From Conidiobolus incongruus B7586 (taxonomy: Eukaryota > Entomophthoromycota > Entomophthoromycetes > Entomophthorales > Conidiobolaceae), in the NCBI GenBank assembly GCA_000697335.1, contig JNEM01008940.1, positions 1-42,316 of the forward strand: a DNA stretch of 42,316 nt, read 5' to 3'. Each line of letters starts with the position of its first letter. Position 1 is the first letter of the stretch. A model generated the notes under the pieces. That model had not been told where the DNA came from, did no database searches, and worked only from the letters and a program-made list of their open reading frames with translations. The position numbers and the translations under genes were made by a program. Of this stretch, positions 1 to 10,899 are shown in pieces.

Positions 1-333
1 GAGAATAATATTAATATAATATAAAGCAAAACCAAATATAAAATAATATGGCATAGATTATATTAATATAATATAAAGATATAAATAATATTTAATTAAA
101 ATTTAAATACATATAAGTGACTAACAAATTAGGATTTATATTAAAAAATACTAATATATTATAATATTAATAAAATATACTTATAATTCTAAAAATAGTA
201 GAAAAGTAATAAATAATGAAAATTAAGAGAAAAAAGAGGAACTTAGTTTATTAGATGATTTAATATTATCTATATAATTAATTTAATTATAAAAGTATAG
301 ATTAATTATATAATTTATAGTTAATTAAATTAT
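1..333. other. AT-rich sequence with a 19-bp direct repeat
   Basis: No gene is visible. A 19-bp direct repeat occurs at 8-26 and 60-78. The rest is nearly pure A/T with short palindromic runs just left of the solo LTR that starts at 334. Confidence 0.5.
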
Positions 334-667
334 TGTCGCGGATCGGGAGGTCTGCTCGCCTTTCAATTTTAACCGTCCGTCAAGATTCCAGATGTAATCC
401 ACTCACAAATATCAGGAACAACCCTTGCACAATGGAAAATTCCAGACTATAGCAGAAGCTGGAGCCTCAACACATTGGCCAAGGATCAACCACACTATAA
501 AATAGTCACTGGACAGATATTTGCTGGGGGATCACTTCAATCAGGGCCAAGCCCTAGATCTTGCTATTTTAATAAAACTCCTCTAAAGTATCTAGTTAGC
601 CTTCTTTGGCCCGTTTCATCAAGCTCACGTGATCTTTATCGCAAGACTACTTTCCAGAAGCCTTGCA
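334..667 (+). mobile_element. Solo LTR, probably Ty3/Gypsy-like
   Basis: This 334-bp island is much more GC-rich than its surroundings. It begins TGTCGCGGATCGG and ends CTTGCA, giving the TG...CA ends of an LTR. The 4 bp TTAT lie directly before it (330-333) and directly after it (668-671), a possible target-site duplication, although chance matches are easy in such AT-rich flanks. A TATA-like ACTATAAAATAG lies near 493-504. The first 27 bases resemble the terminus of a second LTR that ends at 11643 on the other strand (TGTCACGGGTCGGAGG). No internal region adjoins it, so it is a fossil solo LTR. The family assignment rests only on the terminal sequence. Confidence 0.5.
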
Positions 668-1656
668 TTATAAAAAAATATATATAAGAATTTAAAAAAC
701 TAATCTTTTAATAAAACTTTAGTTATATATTCAAGAAAATATTCTATTATTTATCTTTATATTTAATAATATTTAGTATTTAAAAACTTTAGAACCATTA
801 TTATTTGTTTTATAATACTAATATAATATGTAAAAAATATACCTAATGGTTTTATTATATTAATATATAAATCTTAATATTTAAAATAAAAACTTATTTT
901 TAAATAATTTCTTATTTTAATAATACATCAGGAATATCATATATTTTATAATTTTAATAAACATAAATGTTAATTTCAAAAGCAAAATTATATTTAATAT
1001 TATCTATTATTATTTTTTTAATTATTAATGATATAATATTAATTTAAAAATGTTAATCAATTAATTTTTATTTCATATTAAAATTTTGAATTTCAATTAA
1101 TCATTTTATGATGCTAAAAATTTGGCATATTAAGTTATAATGTGAAATTTGTATATTTAAAGTAAAATTTTAATATTATTTTTTAAAATTATATAAAAAT
1201 ATAATGATATACAACTTAAATAATAATATTTTATTCTTTCGAATATTATTAGTCAACGATATATTAATTTTGAATTTGAGGATAATAATTTGAGATATTT
1301 TATTGAAATAGTTCCAATTACCACTATATAATCTAAAAAATGGATAAAGTATATAGTTTAAAGGAAAAAATGAAAAATAACCATAAAAGACAGATATTTC
1401 GTAAATATTGGTATAATAAATTTTTAATTATAAAATATCCCAGATTTGCAGCTTGATCAAATTTTAATCAATTTTTTGCAAATATATTATTTGAACATTT
1501 AATCAGACAGTGAAAAGTATTTTATCATCATATATATATATATATTATTAGTTTAAAGATGTAATTTATTAGCATTGATTTAGTTTAGTACTGAGGATAT
1601 TTTTCAGATATTTGGAATATAATAATTCAAATTAATGAAGTAATTTAATCCGTAAC
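668..1656. other. Very AT-rich intergenic region
   Basis: No reading frame, RNA gene or ordered repeat was recognised. There is a short (AT)n run near 1530-1545. The right end is the left border of the duplicated Hsp20 block. Confidence 0.5.
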
Positions 1657-1674
1657 TACTAATCAACTTAGCTT

Positions 1675-1754
1675 AGAATAATCAAGAAATATTGAGAATA
1701 ATTCGGTTATTTCAAACAATCTAACAAACGTAGTCAGCATATCTGATATAAATA
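1675..1754 (+). promoter_or_regulatory. Heat-shock-type promoter of Hsp20 copy 1
   Basis: At 1675-1689 three 5-bp units read AGAAT-AATCA-AGAAA. This is the alternating nGAAn/nTTCn layout of a heat shock element, with the middle unit degenerate (ATC instead of TTC). A TATA box, TATAAATA, lies at 1747-1754. The inverted copy has a perfect three-unit element at the matching place (22885-22899), which supports the identification. HSF binding is inferred. Confidence 0.55.
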
Positions 1755-1808
1755 GCTATGTCACGGGCGTTGAAAATTCAAACAATTCATTAGAATATAC
1801 CATAATAA

Positions 1809-2342
1809 AGTAATAATTTCATCATTCTTTGCTACAAGACCATTCACACTCCTTGTAACAATGTTGTTCAATTCTACACCACCCCAATTTTCAAATCCTA
1901 CAAGCTTAGTGAATCTAAATTTGCAGTTCCAAGCTCGGATATTCTAGAATCAAAAGAAGCTTACAAGGTCAGAGTTTCATTGCCAGGTGTCCCTAAAGAA
2001 GCCATTGACATCAAATTTTCTGAAAATACTTTAACCATCATCACCAACAATAATAAGGAATCCAATTCTGATTGGGAGAAGGTAGAGAAGGTGGACAAAG
2101 GCGCCAATGAAGAAAATGAATCAATATCTGAAAAGGAAACTACCCAGAAGGAAGGCCAACCACCCAAGTATGAAGAGTTTAAGCCGCTTATCAGTCAAAT
2201 TTCTTCCAAGCCATATAAGAAAACAATTGAATTCTCTGAAAAGGTTGATGAAGACAAAATCATTGCAGAATATCAGAATGGACTGTTAACTTTAACATTA
2301 TCCAAACTTCCCAAGAATCGCAAAACCATACAATTGGCATAA
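1809..2342 (+). CDS. Small heat-shock protein (Hsp20/alpha-crystallin)
   Basis: An alpha-crystallin-domain chaperone of the kind that holds unfolding proteins in the cytosol. The frame is open from 1809 to the stop at 2340-2342. The domain begins at about SKEAYKVRVSLPGVPKEAI, continues through KFSENTLTI, and ends with the strand EYQNGLLTLTLSKLPK. Between the two halves lies a Glu/Lys-rich insert of about 50 residues, as in many fungal Hsp20 proteins. There is no AUG in this frame upstream of the domain. The first AUG after the TATA box, at 1861, is in another frame and gives only a short peptide. The start is therefore unknown: the gene may have lost it, use a non-AUG codon, or have an unrecognised upstream exon. 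Positions given are the open frame. It may be a young pseudogene, but the domain itself is intact, unlike copy 2. Confidence 0.65.
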   Translation, partial: SNNFIILCYKTIHTPCNNVVQFYTTPIFKSYKLSESKFAVPSSDILESKEAYKVRVSLPGVPKEAIDIKFSENTLTIITNNNKESNSDWEKVEKVDKGANEENESISEKETTQKEGQPPKYEEFKPLISQISSKPYKKTIEFSEKVDEDKIIAEYQNGLLTLTLSKLPKNRKTIQLA

Positions 2343-2382
2343 TTAATAATTGCCTGAGGTTTGTACTATTATTTTGTCAATG

Positions 2383-2922
2383 ATAAAATTATTCCTTATT
2401 GATAATTTTTTAATTCAATATTTATTGTTTATTGTTTAATATAATTCTATTATAAATGGATAGTAAAAAAAACAATCATAAATCAACCAATCAATTAATG
2501 CATAGTGGTATTTATGAAAAATTAGTGTTTATGTTCAAAATAACCTTCAGGATTCATTTGCTTATTACATTTGTTCAATATTATAATTTTAAATTTATTA
2601 TATAAATATTGGATATTGTAAATTATGTTGTATATATGTAAACTTTCATATTATTAATAGTTTAAGTATAGTTTTATCTTGGGTATCATATTGATTTCAG
2701 TACTAATAATGAAAATATATAATTTTTATTAGCATAATTATTTTGAATTTATCTAAATATACTGTATATTGTCTTCAATTTTTTATGAATTGATCTATTA
2801 GTAAAAAGAGTTAATAAAATCAAATTAAATAATCCTCAAATTCAATAATTTAAATATTCGTTTATGATAATAGGATGAAAAGTTAAAATAAAACAAATAT
2901 ACATAAGATGAAATTAATTTGA
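2383..2922. other. Intergenic, nothing recognised
   Basis: AT-rich spacer between the Hsp20 copy and the 3' end of the leftward gene at 2923-3529. No coding frame or RNA gene was seen. Confidence 0.5.
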
Positions 2923-3529
2923 TTATGAGTATAATTCATTTTCCGAATCTAACTCTTCCGTAAAATTATGACTAGGTTTATCGCTTAATTCAGTTCCTTC
3001 TTCCATATTTTGTAACTCATTAGTTACTTGATTTAATTTAATCTATACAATATTAATTAACAAATTTGAAATAATAAAAATGAGTATTTACCTGTTGGTC
3101 TACCAAGTTTGATATTCTCTGAATTTGGTCATCTTTCATAAGTTCAACTTGAATGTCGTCGTCATCCTCATTTAAAAAAGCAGATTCGAAATTACCTTCA
3201 ATATAGGGGTCGTCTTCCAAATGCATGTTAGGTTTACTCAAACCGAGGAAAGAGTTACCTCGATTTAGACCTGAACTCGTGCCGAATGGAGATCCCGAAA
3301 GGAATGAAAAACTTCTTTTGCCTGTGCCCCCTCCCAATCTTGTAGGGAATTCATTTTGAGAATTTAATAAACTTTCAAATTCTACATCAGTACTATCTCC
3401 AATTGTCATAGATTCTGGTGCGTAATTCGGTTGATCTTCATACTGTTCCGGAATATTATTATCGCACTGAGGTCTTGGAGCTCTAGTTATTGGAGCGTCC
3501 GCTCTAAAACAACTGATATATTGACCCAT
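2923..3529 (-). CDS. Probable lipid-anchored protein, unknown family
   Basis: Two exons on the minus strand, 3529-3092 and 3042-2923, around a 49-bp GT-AG intron (3043-3091). They join in frame to 185 aa. The N-terminus MGQYISCF has Gly2 with a nearby Cys7, the pattern of N-myristoylated and palmitoylated proteins, which suggests attachment to a membrane (inference). The middle is low-complexity and acidic, rich in Ser, Gly, Asn and Asp. The C-terminal part, from about QIQRISNLVDQQIKLNQVT, looks like a short coiled coil that crosses the splice junction, which supports the intron. The layout (lipidated N-terminus, disordered middle, C-terminal helix) recalls LAMTOR1/Meh1 or BORCS5 lysosomal scaffold proteins, but I see no convincing sequence match and assign no function. 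Confidence 0.7.
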
Positions 3530-4319
3530 TACAAAATAATTAACAAGTCACAATACTAAAAAAACAAATGATAATAACAATGACAATAATAATAATAATA
3601 AATTGATTTAATATACAGTTTTTTTTTCAATTTAATACTTTATAATTATAAAAAATAGGTAATTTTTTAAATATAATAATACATTGAAATAATTTAAATT
3701 GACAGGATTATCGATATTATTATTATTATTATTATTATTAATTGGCATTGGTGAATTATGACAAGAGTATGGGATCTAAAATTTATTTGGTTTAATTGTG
3801 TGTGGTTGAGGGTACTTTATTATTATTATATATTTTTACAAATAAATTAGGTTTAAATGAATAATATTCATACTAAGAATAAAAATAAAAATATTATAAT
3901 TATTATCAAATCATTTTTCAAGTTATATTATAAATATTAAATTGAATATAAAATTGGTATCTTACTATATATAATTGAATATTCAAAAACTGAAGTGATT
4001 TAATCGATGCACTATTTTTCTTATTAAATCAAGCTGTCTAAGTGAAATGTATTAATATATTTGTATTTTGGATAAATCATAATTATTAAATTTTAACGCA
4101 GCTTTATGATATTGAACTAAATAAATTTTTAAATACGTATAAAAATTATTAAAATTATGGATTTACAAATTAATAGAAATAATAACAAAATGATAATTTT
4201 TATAAAATATTATTATTTACTATAAAAATGAATTAATTATAAGAAAAAACATGAAAAATAGATTGCATATAAATTAAAATATATGGCTGACAATGTATCA
4301 AACACTTCAACCAGATCAT
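3530..4319. other. Intergenic with simple repeats
   Basis: No gene seen. It would contain the promoter of the leftward gene at 3529 and the 3' flank of the GH16 gene. A short (AAT)n run lies near 3588-3601. Confidence 0.5.
3716..3740. repeat. (ATT)n microsatellite
   Basis: Eight uninterrupted ATT units. Confidence 0.9.
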
Positions 4320-5147
4320 CTACTGATAAACTCTGATGTAATCAATTTCAAGAGGACTCGTCCATGTAGGCGCATCCACTTCTGGCACCATTCTCGCGCC
4401 TCCAAAGAAGTCACCTCCTACTGCTACGTTAACAATGAAATAAAATGGCTCTGTCCAAGGTTGTCCTGGAGCTGAGTAAATATTAGTATTTTGACCATGA
4501 ATCCATGTATCATTCAAACCCATAGTATGAGTGATTTTTCCATCAACACTCCATTCCATCTTACTTTCAGACCAAACCAATGTATATTCATGAAACATAT
4601 CAGCTGATTGTGGCACAGGCACATATTGTACATGTTCAATTCTCCAAGGTCCACCATGATGCAAATTGTGATTGACTACATTTTCATTTTGGCCTTTAGC
4701 TTCAATGATATCAATTTCACCATCACTAGGCCAGCCACCATATTTTGATTCTCTTGGAAGCATCCAAACTGATGGCCACACAAAATTCCCCTTGGGCATT
4801 TTTGCTTTAATAACAAATTTACCGTGATGCCAAGCACCTCCATTGGGACCTAGACTATTGATGCGGGCACTGCTCGCCATCTTGTGTTCATTTTCCCTAT
4901 ATTGAGGCTGAATTCGGAGTTTACCATCCTTGACAGAAATGACTTCAGTATCTGAAGAATCAACATAGCATTGCTGTTCATTGTTACCACCACCGAAGCA
5001 GTTAACCTCCATTTTCCATTTCGTCAGATCCAATCCACTTCCGTTAAATTCATCTGACCAAACTAACTTAGTATAATCGCTATTATGTTTTGCAAGGGAG
5101 GCAGCTGACAATGCATTCATCAAAATTATTAAATTAGTCAATTTCAT
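4320..5147 (-). CDS. Secreted GH16 beta-glucanase (laminarinase-like)
   Basis: Glycoside hydrolase family 16 protein of 275 aa, predicted to cut beta-1,3- or mixed-linked glucans in cell walls. With the start chosen at 5147, the N-terminus KLTNLIILMNALSAASLA is a typical signal peptide. The upstream in-frame ATG at 5207 would add 20 hydrophobic residues and is less likely. The mature protein has the family's opening (LVWSDEFNGSGLDLTKW), the aromatic WPSVWMLP segment, and the catalytic motif GEIDIIEAKG with nucleophile Glu144, Asp146 and acid/base Glu149. It closes with PLEIDYIRVYQ at the extreme C-terminus, so this is a catalytic domain with no carbohydrate-binding module, GPI signal or transmembrane tail. 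It is a single exon. A TATA-like sequence lies near 5215-5225. It could act on the fungus's own wall or on external glucan; the sequence does not decide. Confidence 0.9.
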   Translation of the reverse strand: MKLTNLIILMNALSAASLAKHNSDYTKLVWSDEFNGSGLDLTKWKMEVNCFGGGNNEQQCYVDSSDTEVISVKDGKLRIQPQYRENEHKMASSARINSLGPNGGAWHHGKFVIKAKMPKGNFVWPSVWMLPRESKYGGWPSDGEIDIIEAKGQNENVVNHNLHHGGPWRIEHVQYVPVPQSADMFHEYTLVWSESKMEWSVDGKITHTMGLNDTWIHGQNTNIYSAPGQPWTEPFYFIVNVAVGGDFFGGARMVPEVDAPTWTSPLEIDYIRVYQ

Positions 5148-6153
5148 CATCAATATTAAAATTCTGAATCCAAAATATATTTGAATAATTTTTACAATTC
5201 TAAACAAATCAACAATTTATATATCAAAGTACTTAAATAACACCAATGCATCGAATACACCAATAAACTCCTGGCAAAAAATAACTGTTAGAAAAAATCA
5301 TTTTACTCAAAGGCTATTCAACCTTAATCAGTTAAATAATTTTAATTTCAATTAGGAGGACTTGAAAAATAATTTCCGTTATTCGGATTATAAAATTTGG
5401 AGTGAATTTTGGTAGAGTTAGGAAAGTTTTTAGGCACTTTTGAATTACTTAATGGAGTTATCAAGGAGATTGAGTACTCAATTTTACTCCAATTTGCTTA
5501 CTCTTTCCATTTAGTATAGTAAAAAGGAAAGTTTTCAAAGTTATCAAAATTTAATATATCATTTAATTATTATTTTTTAGATCCTTATATTTCCTAGAAT
5601 TGGTAGTCTCATATTTAGATTATCAGGATATTGAAAATCTTCTCAAATCTTACATTGATTTTTATTAGTTTATATGCCCTTAAAAGATGCTACTAATGAT
5701 ATCATTGTTAAGATCCAATTATAACAGATCTGTGTGTGTGGGAGGGGGGGGTAACTTTGAGTTTGATTGAACTTACTATTTTTAGTTTAATTCAGAATAA
5801 ATATTCACAAAATGTTTTCAAGATTTAAAAATCCCAAAAAATCTTATGATATCGTTTATTAGTGTTGATTTTTAGAAATTCTTTCTAACTAGGTAGATTT
5901 TGTTATAGGTTGCGATTGGTATACTAACCAGATCAATTAATTCTAGGAGATAATATACATTTAATAGGTTTTATATTCGTTAGAAGGAAATTAATATTTT
6001 ATTTGTTTATTAAAAAGTCTAAAATAAAATATGTATCAATATAAATAAATAAATATAATCAATTTGGAATTGTTGAATTTTTCTTAAAATTAAGCAAATA
6101 TTAAGATAAATATAATTAAAATAATAGTGTAAATATTGAAACTTTCCTTAATA

Positions 6154-6187
<34 letters not shown>

Positions 6188-6300
6188 ATGTGAAGTTTCT
6201 ATGAACAATAATACAAAAAGGTAATTAATCGTGCAATAACTAATTCCTATTTATATATAAATATCGGATATAAAATTGAATAACGGAAAAACTGATGAAG
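5148..6300. other. Intergenic with a G-rich run
   Basis: No gene seen. A (TG)n run followed by a nearly pure G tract (5731-5751) stands out in this AT-rich DNA. The right part holds the (AT)n tract at 6157-6184. Confidence 0.5.
6157..6184. repeat. (AT)n microsatellite
   Basis: Fourteen AT units in a row. Confidence 0.9.
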
Positions 6301-7862
6301 TTATTTATTAATTTTAGCCCATTCTTCGAGTGTAGAATCATCAATATAATCATATCTCCAAATAAATCCCTCGCTACAATAGATTATATTTCTAAATAAA
6401 ATAATTAATATAAAAACATTGTATAGCTATTCAATAATTTACGTGTTATTATTGGCAAATATACAACTTTTAACAGGTTTAGAAGATCTCTTGTGTTTTA
6501 AAGTTTGAACACATTGACCATCTTCAACTCTGTAAATTAATATATTTCCCAATTCATTACCGATAGTTAAAAATTGTTCTCCTTTACTAGATAAAATCAA
6601 TTTATTATCATTGGTTGTTGTTTTGATATAATTTTAAATTACCTAACACCAAAGCTTGAGCGATAATGACCTCCATTTTTGACAGAAGAAATATATTTAA
6701 TCTAATACAATTAAATTAGAATGAATTGGGATTGAAATTAATTTAAACATTTACTTTTTGGTTGGATAAATCAAAGCATCCAAATTTACCGTTATTGGTT
6801 TTGAATAAAATATTACCATGCTTAGTGAAATAGAGATAATCTAGTATAATACTATTAATTAATATTTCCAAGAAAATGATTAAAGATCTTACCAATTGCA
6901 CCATTTCCATGATCCTTCCCATTATATAAGAGCTCAGTTTCGTCAAATGACCAAAATCCTTCTTGGAAGCTGGTCTCATCATTTGTATTAAAGTCACAAT
7001 TAAGTAATACTTGGTGAATTGTCCCTTTAGAAGTTCCATAATAGATTACATTGCCACAATGAGAAAAGCACTATAAATGAATTGCAAAACTTAGAATTAA
7101 TTTGTATATACATAATTAAAATAATTACTGAAGCGGTGGCTTTAACGTTTAAACCAGTCAAAATTTGGGAATTTTCTACATCAATCAATTTAATGGTATT
7201 ATCTTTACTCACAGTTAAAACATAATGAGTTATATTGGGATGTGGTGAAATTTGTATAATATCATCTAAAGTATAGATCAGAATCATCAAAAGTGCCGAA
7301 ATTATAGTAAAATACCTGAATGAGGTTGAAATCTCACAATTTCTTGAGAGAACGCTAAACTAACCCCATGAAGAAATCCCTCTGTACCTCCGAGAATTAG
7401 CCAAGCATCCTGCTGAGGTAATAGCCAACAGCAGCTAAGTAGTGTCTATTAAATAACATCAGATAGGATTCAGTCTTTGAAAACTTAGCTATGTACCTCT
7501 TGATCTTCGTCATCTAACACCATATGGGACATAAGGTCAAGGTGGTTACCAATATGTTCATTATCATAAATATTTAACTAGCAATAAATTTAAATTTCTC
7601 AATTAAATCAATAAACTTAAATCAGCCAAAATACCTGGTTAGCACCTATTGTAGCAATCAAATTACTACAATTCAAGCCGTCCTCATCGAAAGAGTAATT
7701 AGGACAAGCTAAAACTTGTTGAATACTGCAATTGTGATTCTCTTTAATAATTCTTTTTAAATAAAAATTTTTAAATGATTTCTCTTCAATTTGAAAATTA
7801 GGTGAAATTGGTGATTCTATTGAACTCATCAGATAAATATATTCAAATTTTTTTAAGTTCAA
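6301..7862 (-). CDS. EED/ESC-like WD40 protein (PRC2 core subunit candidate)
   Basis: Nine exons on the minus strand: 7862-7635, 7577-7497, 7445-7316, 7265-7129, 7070-6893, 6840-6755, 6701-6643, 6586-6443 and 6391-6301. The eight GT-AG introns are 50-58 bp and the joined frame is 377 aa without a stop. The first ATG (7862) was used; Met12 at 7829 is an alternative. WD40-type strands follow EED in order: LIATIGANQLNIYD (human FATVGSNRVTLYE), then ISPHPN...LTVSKDNTIKLIDV (human [23 protein letters not shown]), and a final FIWRYDYID (human SIWRWD). EED binds EZH2 in Polycomb repressive complex 2, which methylates H3K27, and reads H3K27me3 through an aromatic cage. By eye alignment the cage residues appear not conserved. 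It is shorter than human EED (441 aa). Another WD40 protein is possible, but the co-linear match is good. Confidence 0.75.
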
Positions 7863-10367
7863 ACTAAATTATAATTTATGATAATTATGTATTATGTTAA
7901 TTTGATTAATATTAGCTAATATAAATTTCTTATATGTTATATCACGAATGATCAATGAATATAATACTCATGAATAAAAGATTTAATTTATGGGATATAA
8001 AATTAATATCTGATTTCAAAAATGAAAACGAAAATTAGGAATATTAATATGTTTATATTAATAATTTATACTTTTTAGTTATTTCAACAAACAATTAAAT
8101 CAAATAATTAGTAATATTAAGTTATTAAGTATCAAATTTATTAGTTTAATAAATTAAAAATGTTAAATATAATGATATTATAATATAATTTAGATAACAA
8201 ACATTAGAATAAAAATTAGTATTAAATTTAAGATTTTAGATTGATATATGATGCTCAAATAATACGAAGTTAAGCCCTTATTAACTAGTAGAGTCTATAA
8301 AACATATTGTGAATATTAAGAGAACCAAGCAAGCCTAAAAAGCTAATACTATAATCTCAACATAATATAAAAATGAAAAAAAATCGCTTTGATAAGAATT
8401 TTATGACAAAAAGTTGAAAATACAAGTTATTGAATATATGAACCATCGCAAATTATTTCTGCTGCGAAACCACATAATCGGTAAAGACCATGATATATAT
8501 TATAAATACTAATAAATTGTACAAATATTTCAGTTACTTCCTAATCGAAAGTTAATTTTAATTTATAAAATGTTGTATATTATATTAAAGTTATATGTAT
8601 AATGTGAGAAAAACAAATCTAATTAAAATTATTACTTAATTATACTAATCATTTATTATTTTTGCCTTGATTGAAAAGTATAATGTCAATTATCTTGGCA
8701 ATCTGATAGAATATATTTTCATGTATTTAGAAATTTTTGTAATCTAATCAATATTAAGAAAAGGATTGAATATGGTTTTTCAATGGACCAAGATATATTG
8801 CTGTATATTCTGGTTTATAATGTTAATTTTCTTCTTTTTGATTAATTAGCATTGCGACATAGTATATTGGTGCTAAATTATCTATGAGATAATCAAGTTC
8901 TCCAATCAGTAAAAAGTATTTCAAAGTATATTATCATTAAGATGACAATAATAAGTTTAATCCAAAATAATTCATTTCAATGCAAAATGAACAATATTTG
9001 ATAAAAATGTCACTAATAATGCTATATTTTATTATATCATTTAATGATTAATAAAATTCTAATTTGACAATGCGAGTTTCAATCATTGTAATGAAATATA
9101 CATTTGGATCTCTATTATCAAATATTTCTGTAAAATTTATTATTGGTTTGCACAATACTTTATCTCATAGTCATAACATATAATAAAATAATTGTATAAA
9201 AATAATCCGAGATTAATATATCATCAGTATTCTCAACTCAGTGGCTTATGAGATTTATTGATCATATAATTATTAAATATCCCAAATCGTATATGGTGAT
9301 ATTAATAATAAATAATGTAAAGGAGTATTCCAACCATTTAATGTTAAATATTTAATAATTGAAAAGTATTTAAATTTTTTATTAATATTTTATATTTTAT
9401 GAAAATTTATAGAATTTTACCGAAATTTGTGCAAAATTTCTATCTAAATAATAATTAAATCAATTCCAAATTTTTTGAAATCAAATATTCATATTTGATA
9501 TATAAAAAAATATTGAAATATTTTGTTTTCATTAATTATCATTGAATTCAATTAAATAATTTTTCTTAGTAGTCTTTCACTAAATCATAGTTTGGTTAAT
9601 TGATTTATTTGCCAAAATTTTAGATTAGTTTCATAATCACTAGTTTGGTAGTTAGATCTTTATATATTAGATGCTATCTGTAATTGATCCAAGGCTAAAT
9701 GCTATTGTTGATGGTTTTTAACATTATATCATAAATTATTACTATGCTTCAATTTAGCATACCACCAAGATCATAATAAAATATTTAGAATTAGTTGCGT
9801 GGGTTTCAATTAATTAAATAAAATGCAAATCAAGTTTAAAAAGAATTTCTATGATTTGCTGTGCAAATTTTTTCTCAACCCTTATAACATTAAATGAGTA
9901 ATTGATTATTGCCAAGAGATTATACATTTTTGGTATTATATAATAAATCAATAAAATATTGATTTGAATACTCAATATTAGAGAAATTTTCTAATTGTAA
10001 TAACACTTATTGTATACCCCGATGATTGTATTGTTACAAAATGATCTATCGCTCAAGTGAAAATTTCTCAACTACCGTCTAACCTTATTTAGAAATTGAG
10101 TATATAATTTTGCCCGATTGGTCGTAAAGTTTAAAGATTTCCTCAATATCAAATTCTTAATTCAATCTTCTCTTTAATTTGTGTAAAATATGCCAAGTTT
10201 ATTGAATAAATCTAATACTTTGATCCATTGTTGATTTTAGTTATGACATCATGAGAGTTTACACAGAAATAGTATAAAAACCATTTCTCAACTGTAATTA
10301 ATAGAGTATTGATTGTTTTCAATTCATTTTATTTATTATTTGAAATATTTACAGAATTTTAAATAAA
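7863..10367. other. Long AT-rich intergenic region
   Basis: About 2.5 kb with no open frame longer than a few dozen codons, no recognised RNA gene and no element ends. It must include the promoter of the EED-like gene and, at the right end, of the small membrane protein. Confidence 0.5.
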
Positions 10368-10727
10368 ATGGATCAAACTAACCCCAACTCTGATCTTAAC
10401 CCTGTAACAAACACTTCATTGTCATCAGAACATGTTGGATTCTTCATTGGAATGATTATATTATTGATATTATTCATATCTTTATCCATAACAGATTGCT
10501 ATCTCTTCGTGTACTTATACAGAAAATTATTTAAGAAGGAAAAGGCAAAGAATGAAGAGGAATCTATTGAAACATCATCCATGAGTGAAAAGGATGACGA
10601 TTCGAAGCATGTAAAATTTGATATCCCTGGTAGTAACGAGACTTCCAATGCTGTTCATACACCGAACCAATCTGAAGGCCCTTCTCAGCATCCTACCACG
10701 ACGGCTGGTCCGAATCCTTCTTCATAG
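10368..10727 (+). CDS. Small single-pass membrane protein, unknown
   Basis: A 119-aa protein with a polar N-terminus that has possible N-glycosylation sites (NTS). One strongly hydrophobic segment at about residues 24-49 (VGFFIGMIILLILFISLSIT...) is followed by a Lys-rich stop (YRKLFKKEKAK). The C-terminal tail of about 65 residues is acidic and Ser/Thr/Pro-rich with no domain. The basic residues after the membrane span suggest an N-out/C-in type III topology. A TATA-like AGTATAAAAACC lies about 95 bp upstream. A GTAATTA...TTACAG stretch ending just before the ATG could be a 5' UTR intron. No family was recognised, and no function is proposed. Codon content and the upstream signals support a real gene. 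Confidence 0.6.
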   Translation: MDQTNPNSDLNPVTNTSLSSEHVGFFIGMIILLILFISLSITDCYLFVYLYRKLFKKEKAKNEEESIETSSMSEKDDDSKHVKFDIPGSNETSNAVHTPNQSEGPSQHPTTTAGPNPSS

Positions 10728-10899
10728 TTCTCTGTACAGCCAAATTAAGATTTAAAGTTGTTACATCATATTATATTTATAAATTATTTATAAAAATGCC
10801 AAAATAGCAATAAATATTCAAAATATACCCAAATCTTTTGAACCTTTTTGAATTTATACTATTCAAATATTTATATGTGGGCATGATATAAAAAAGTAT

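Larger units (their letters stand above)
1657..2382 (+). repeat. Inverted duplication, copy 1 (Hsp20 locus)
   Basis: This roughly 725-bp block recurs in inverted orientation at about 22197-22917. Similarity starts at TACTAATCAACT and ends shortly after the Hsp20 stop codon. Comparing the coding parts by eye gives about five substitutions in roughly 480 bp (near 99% identity). The promoter part is more divergent. The copy carries promoter, coding region and a little 3' flank, so it is a DNA-level duplication and not a retrocopy. Borders are approximate. Confidence 0.9.
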
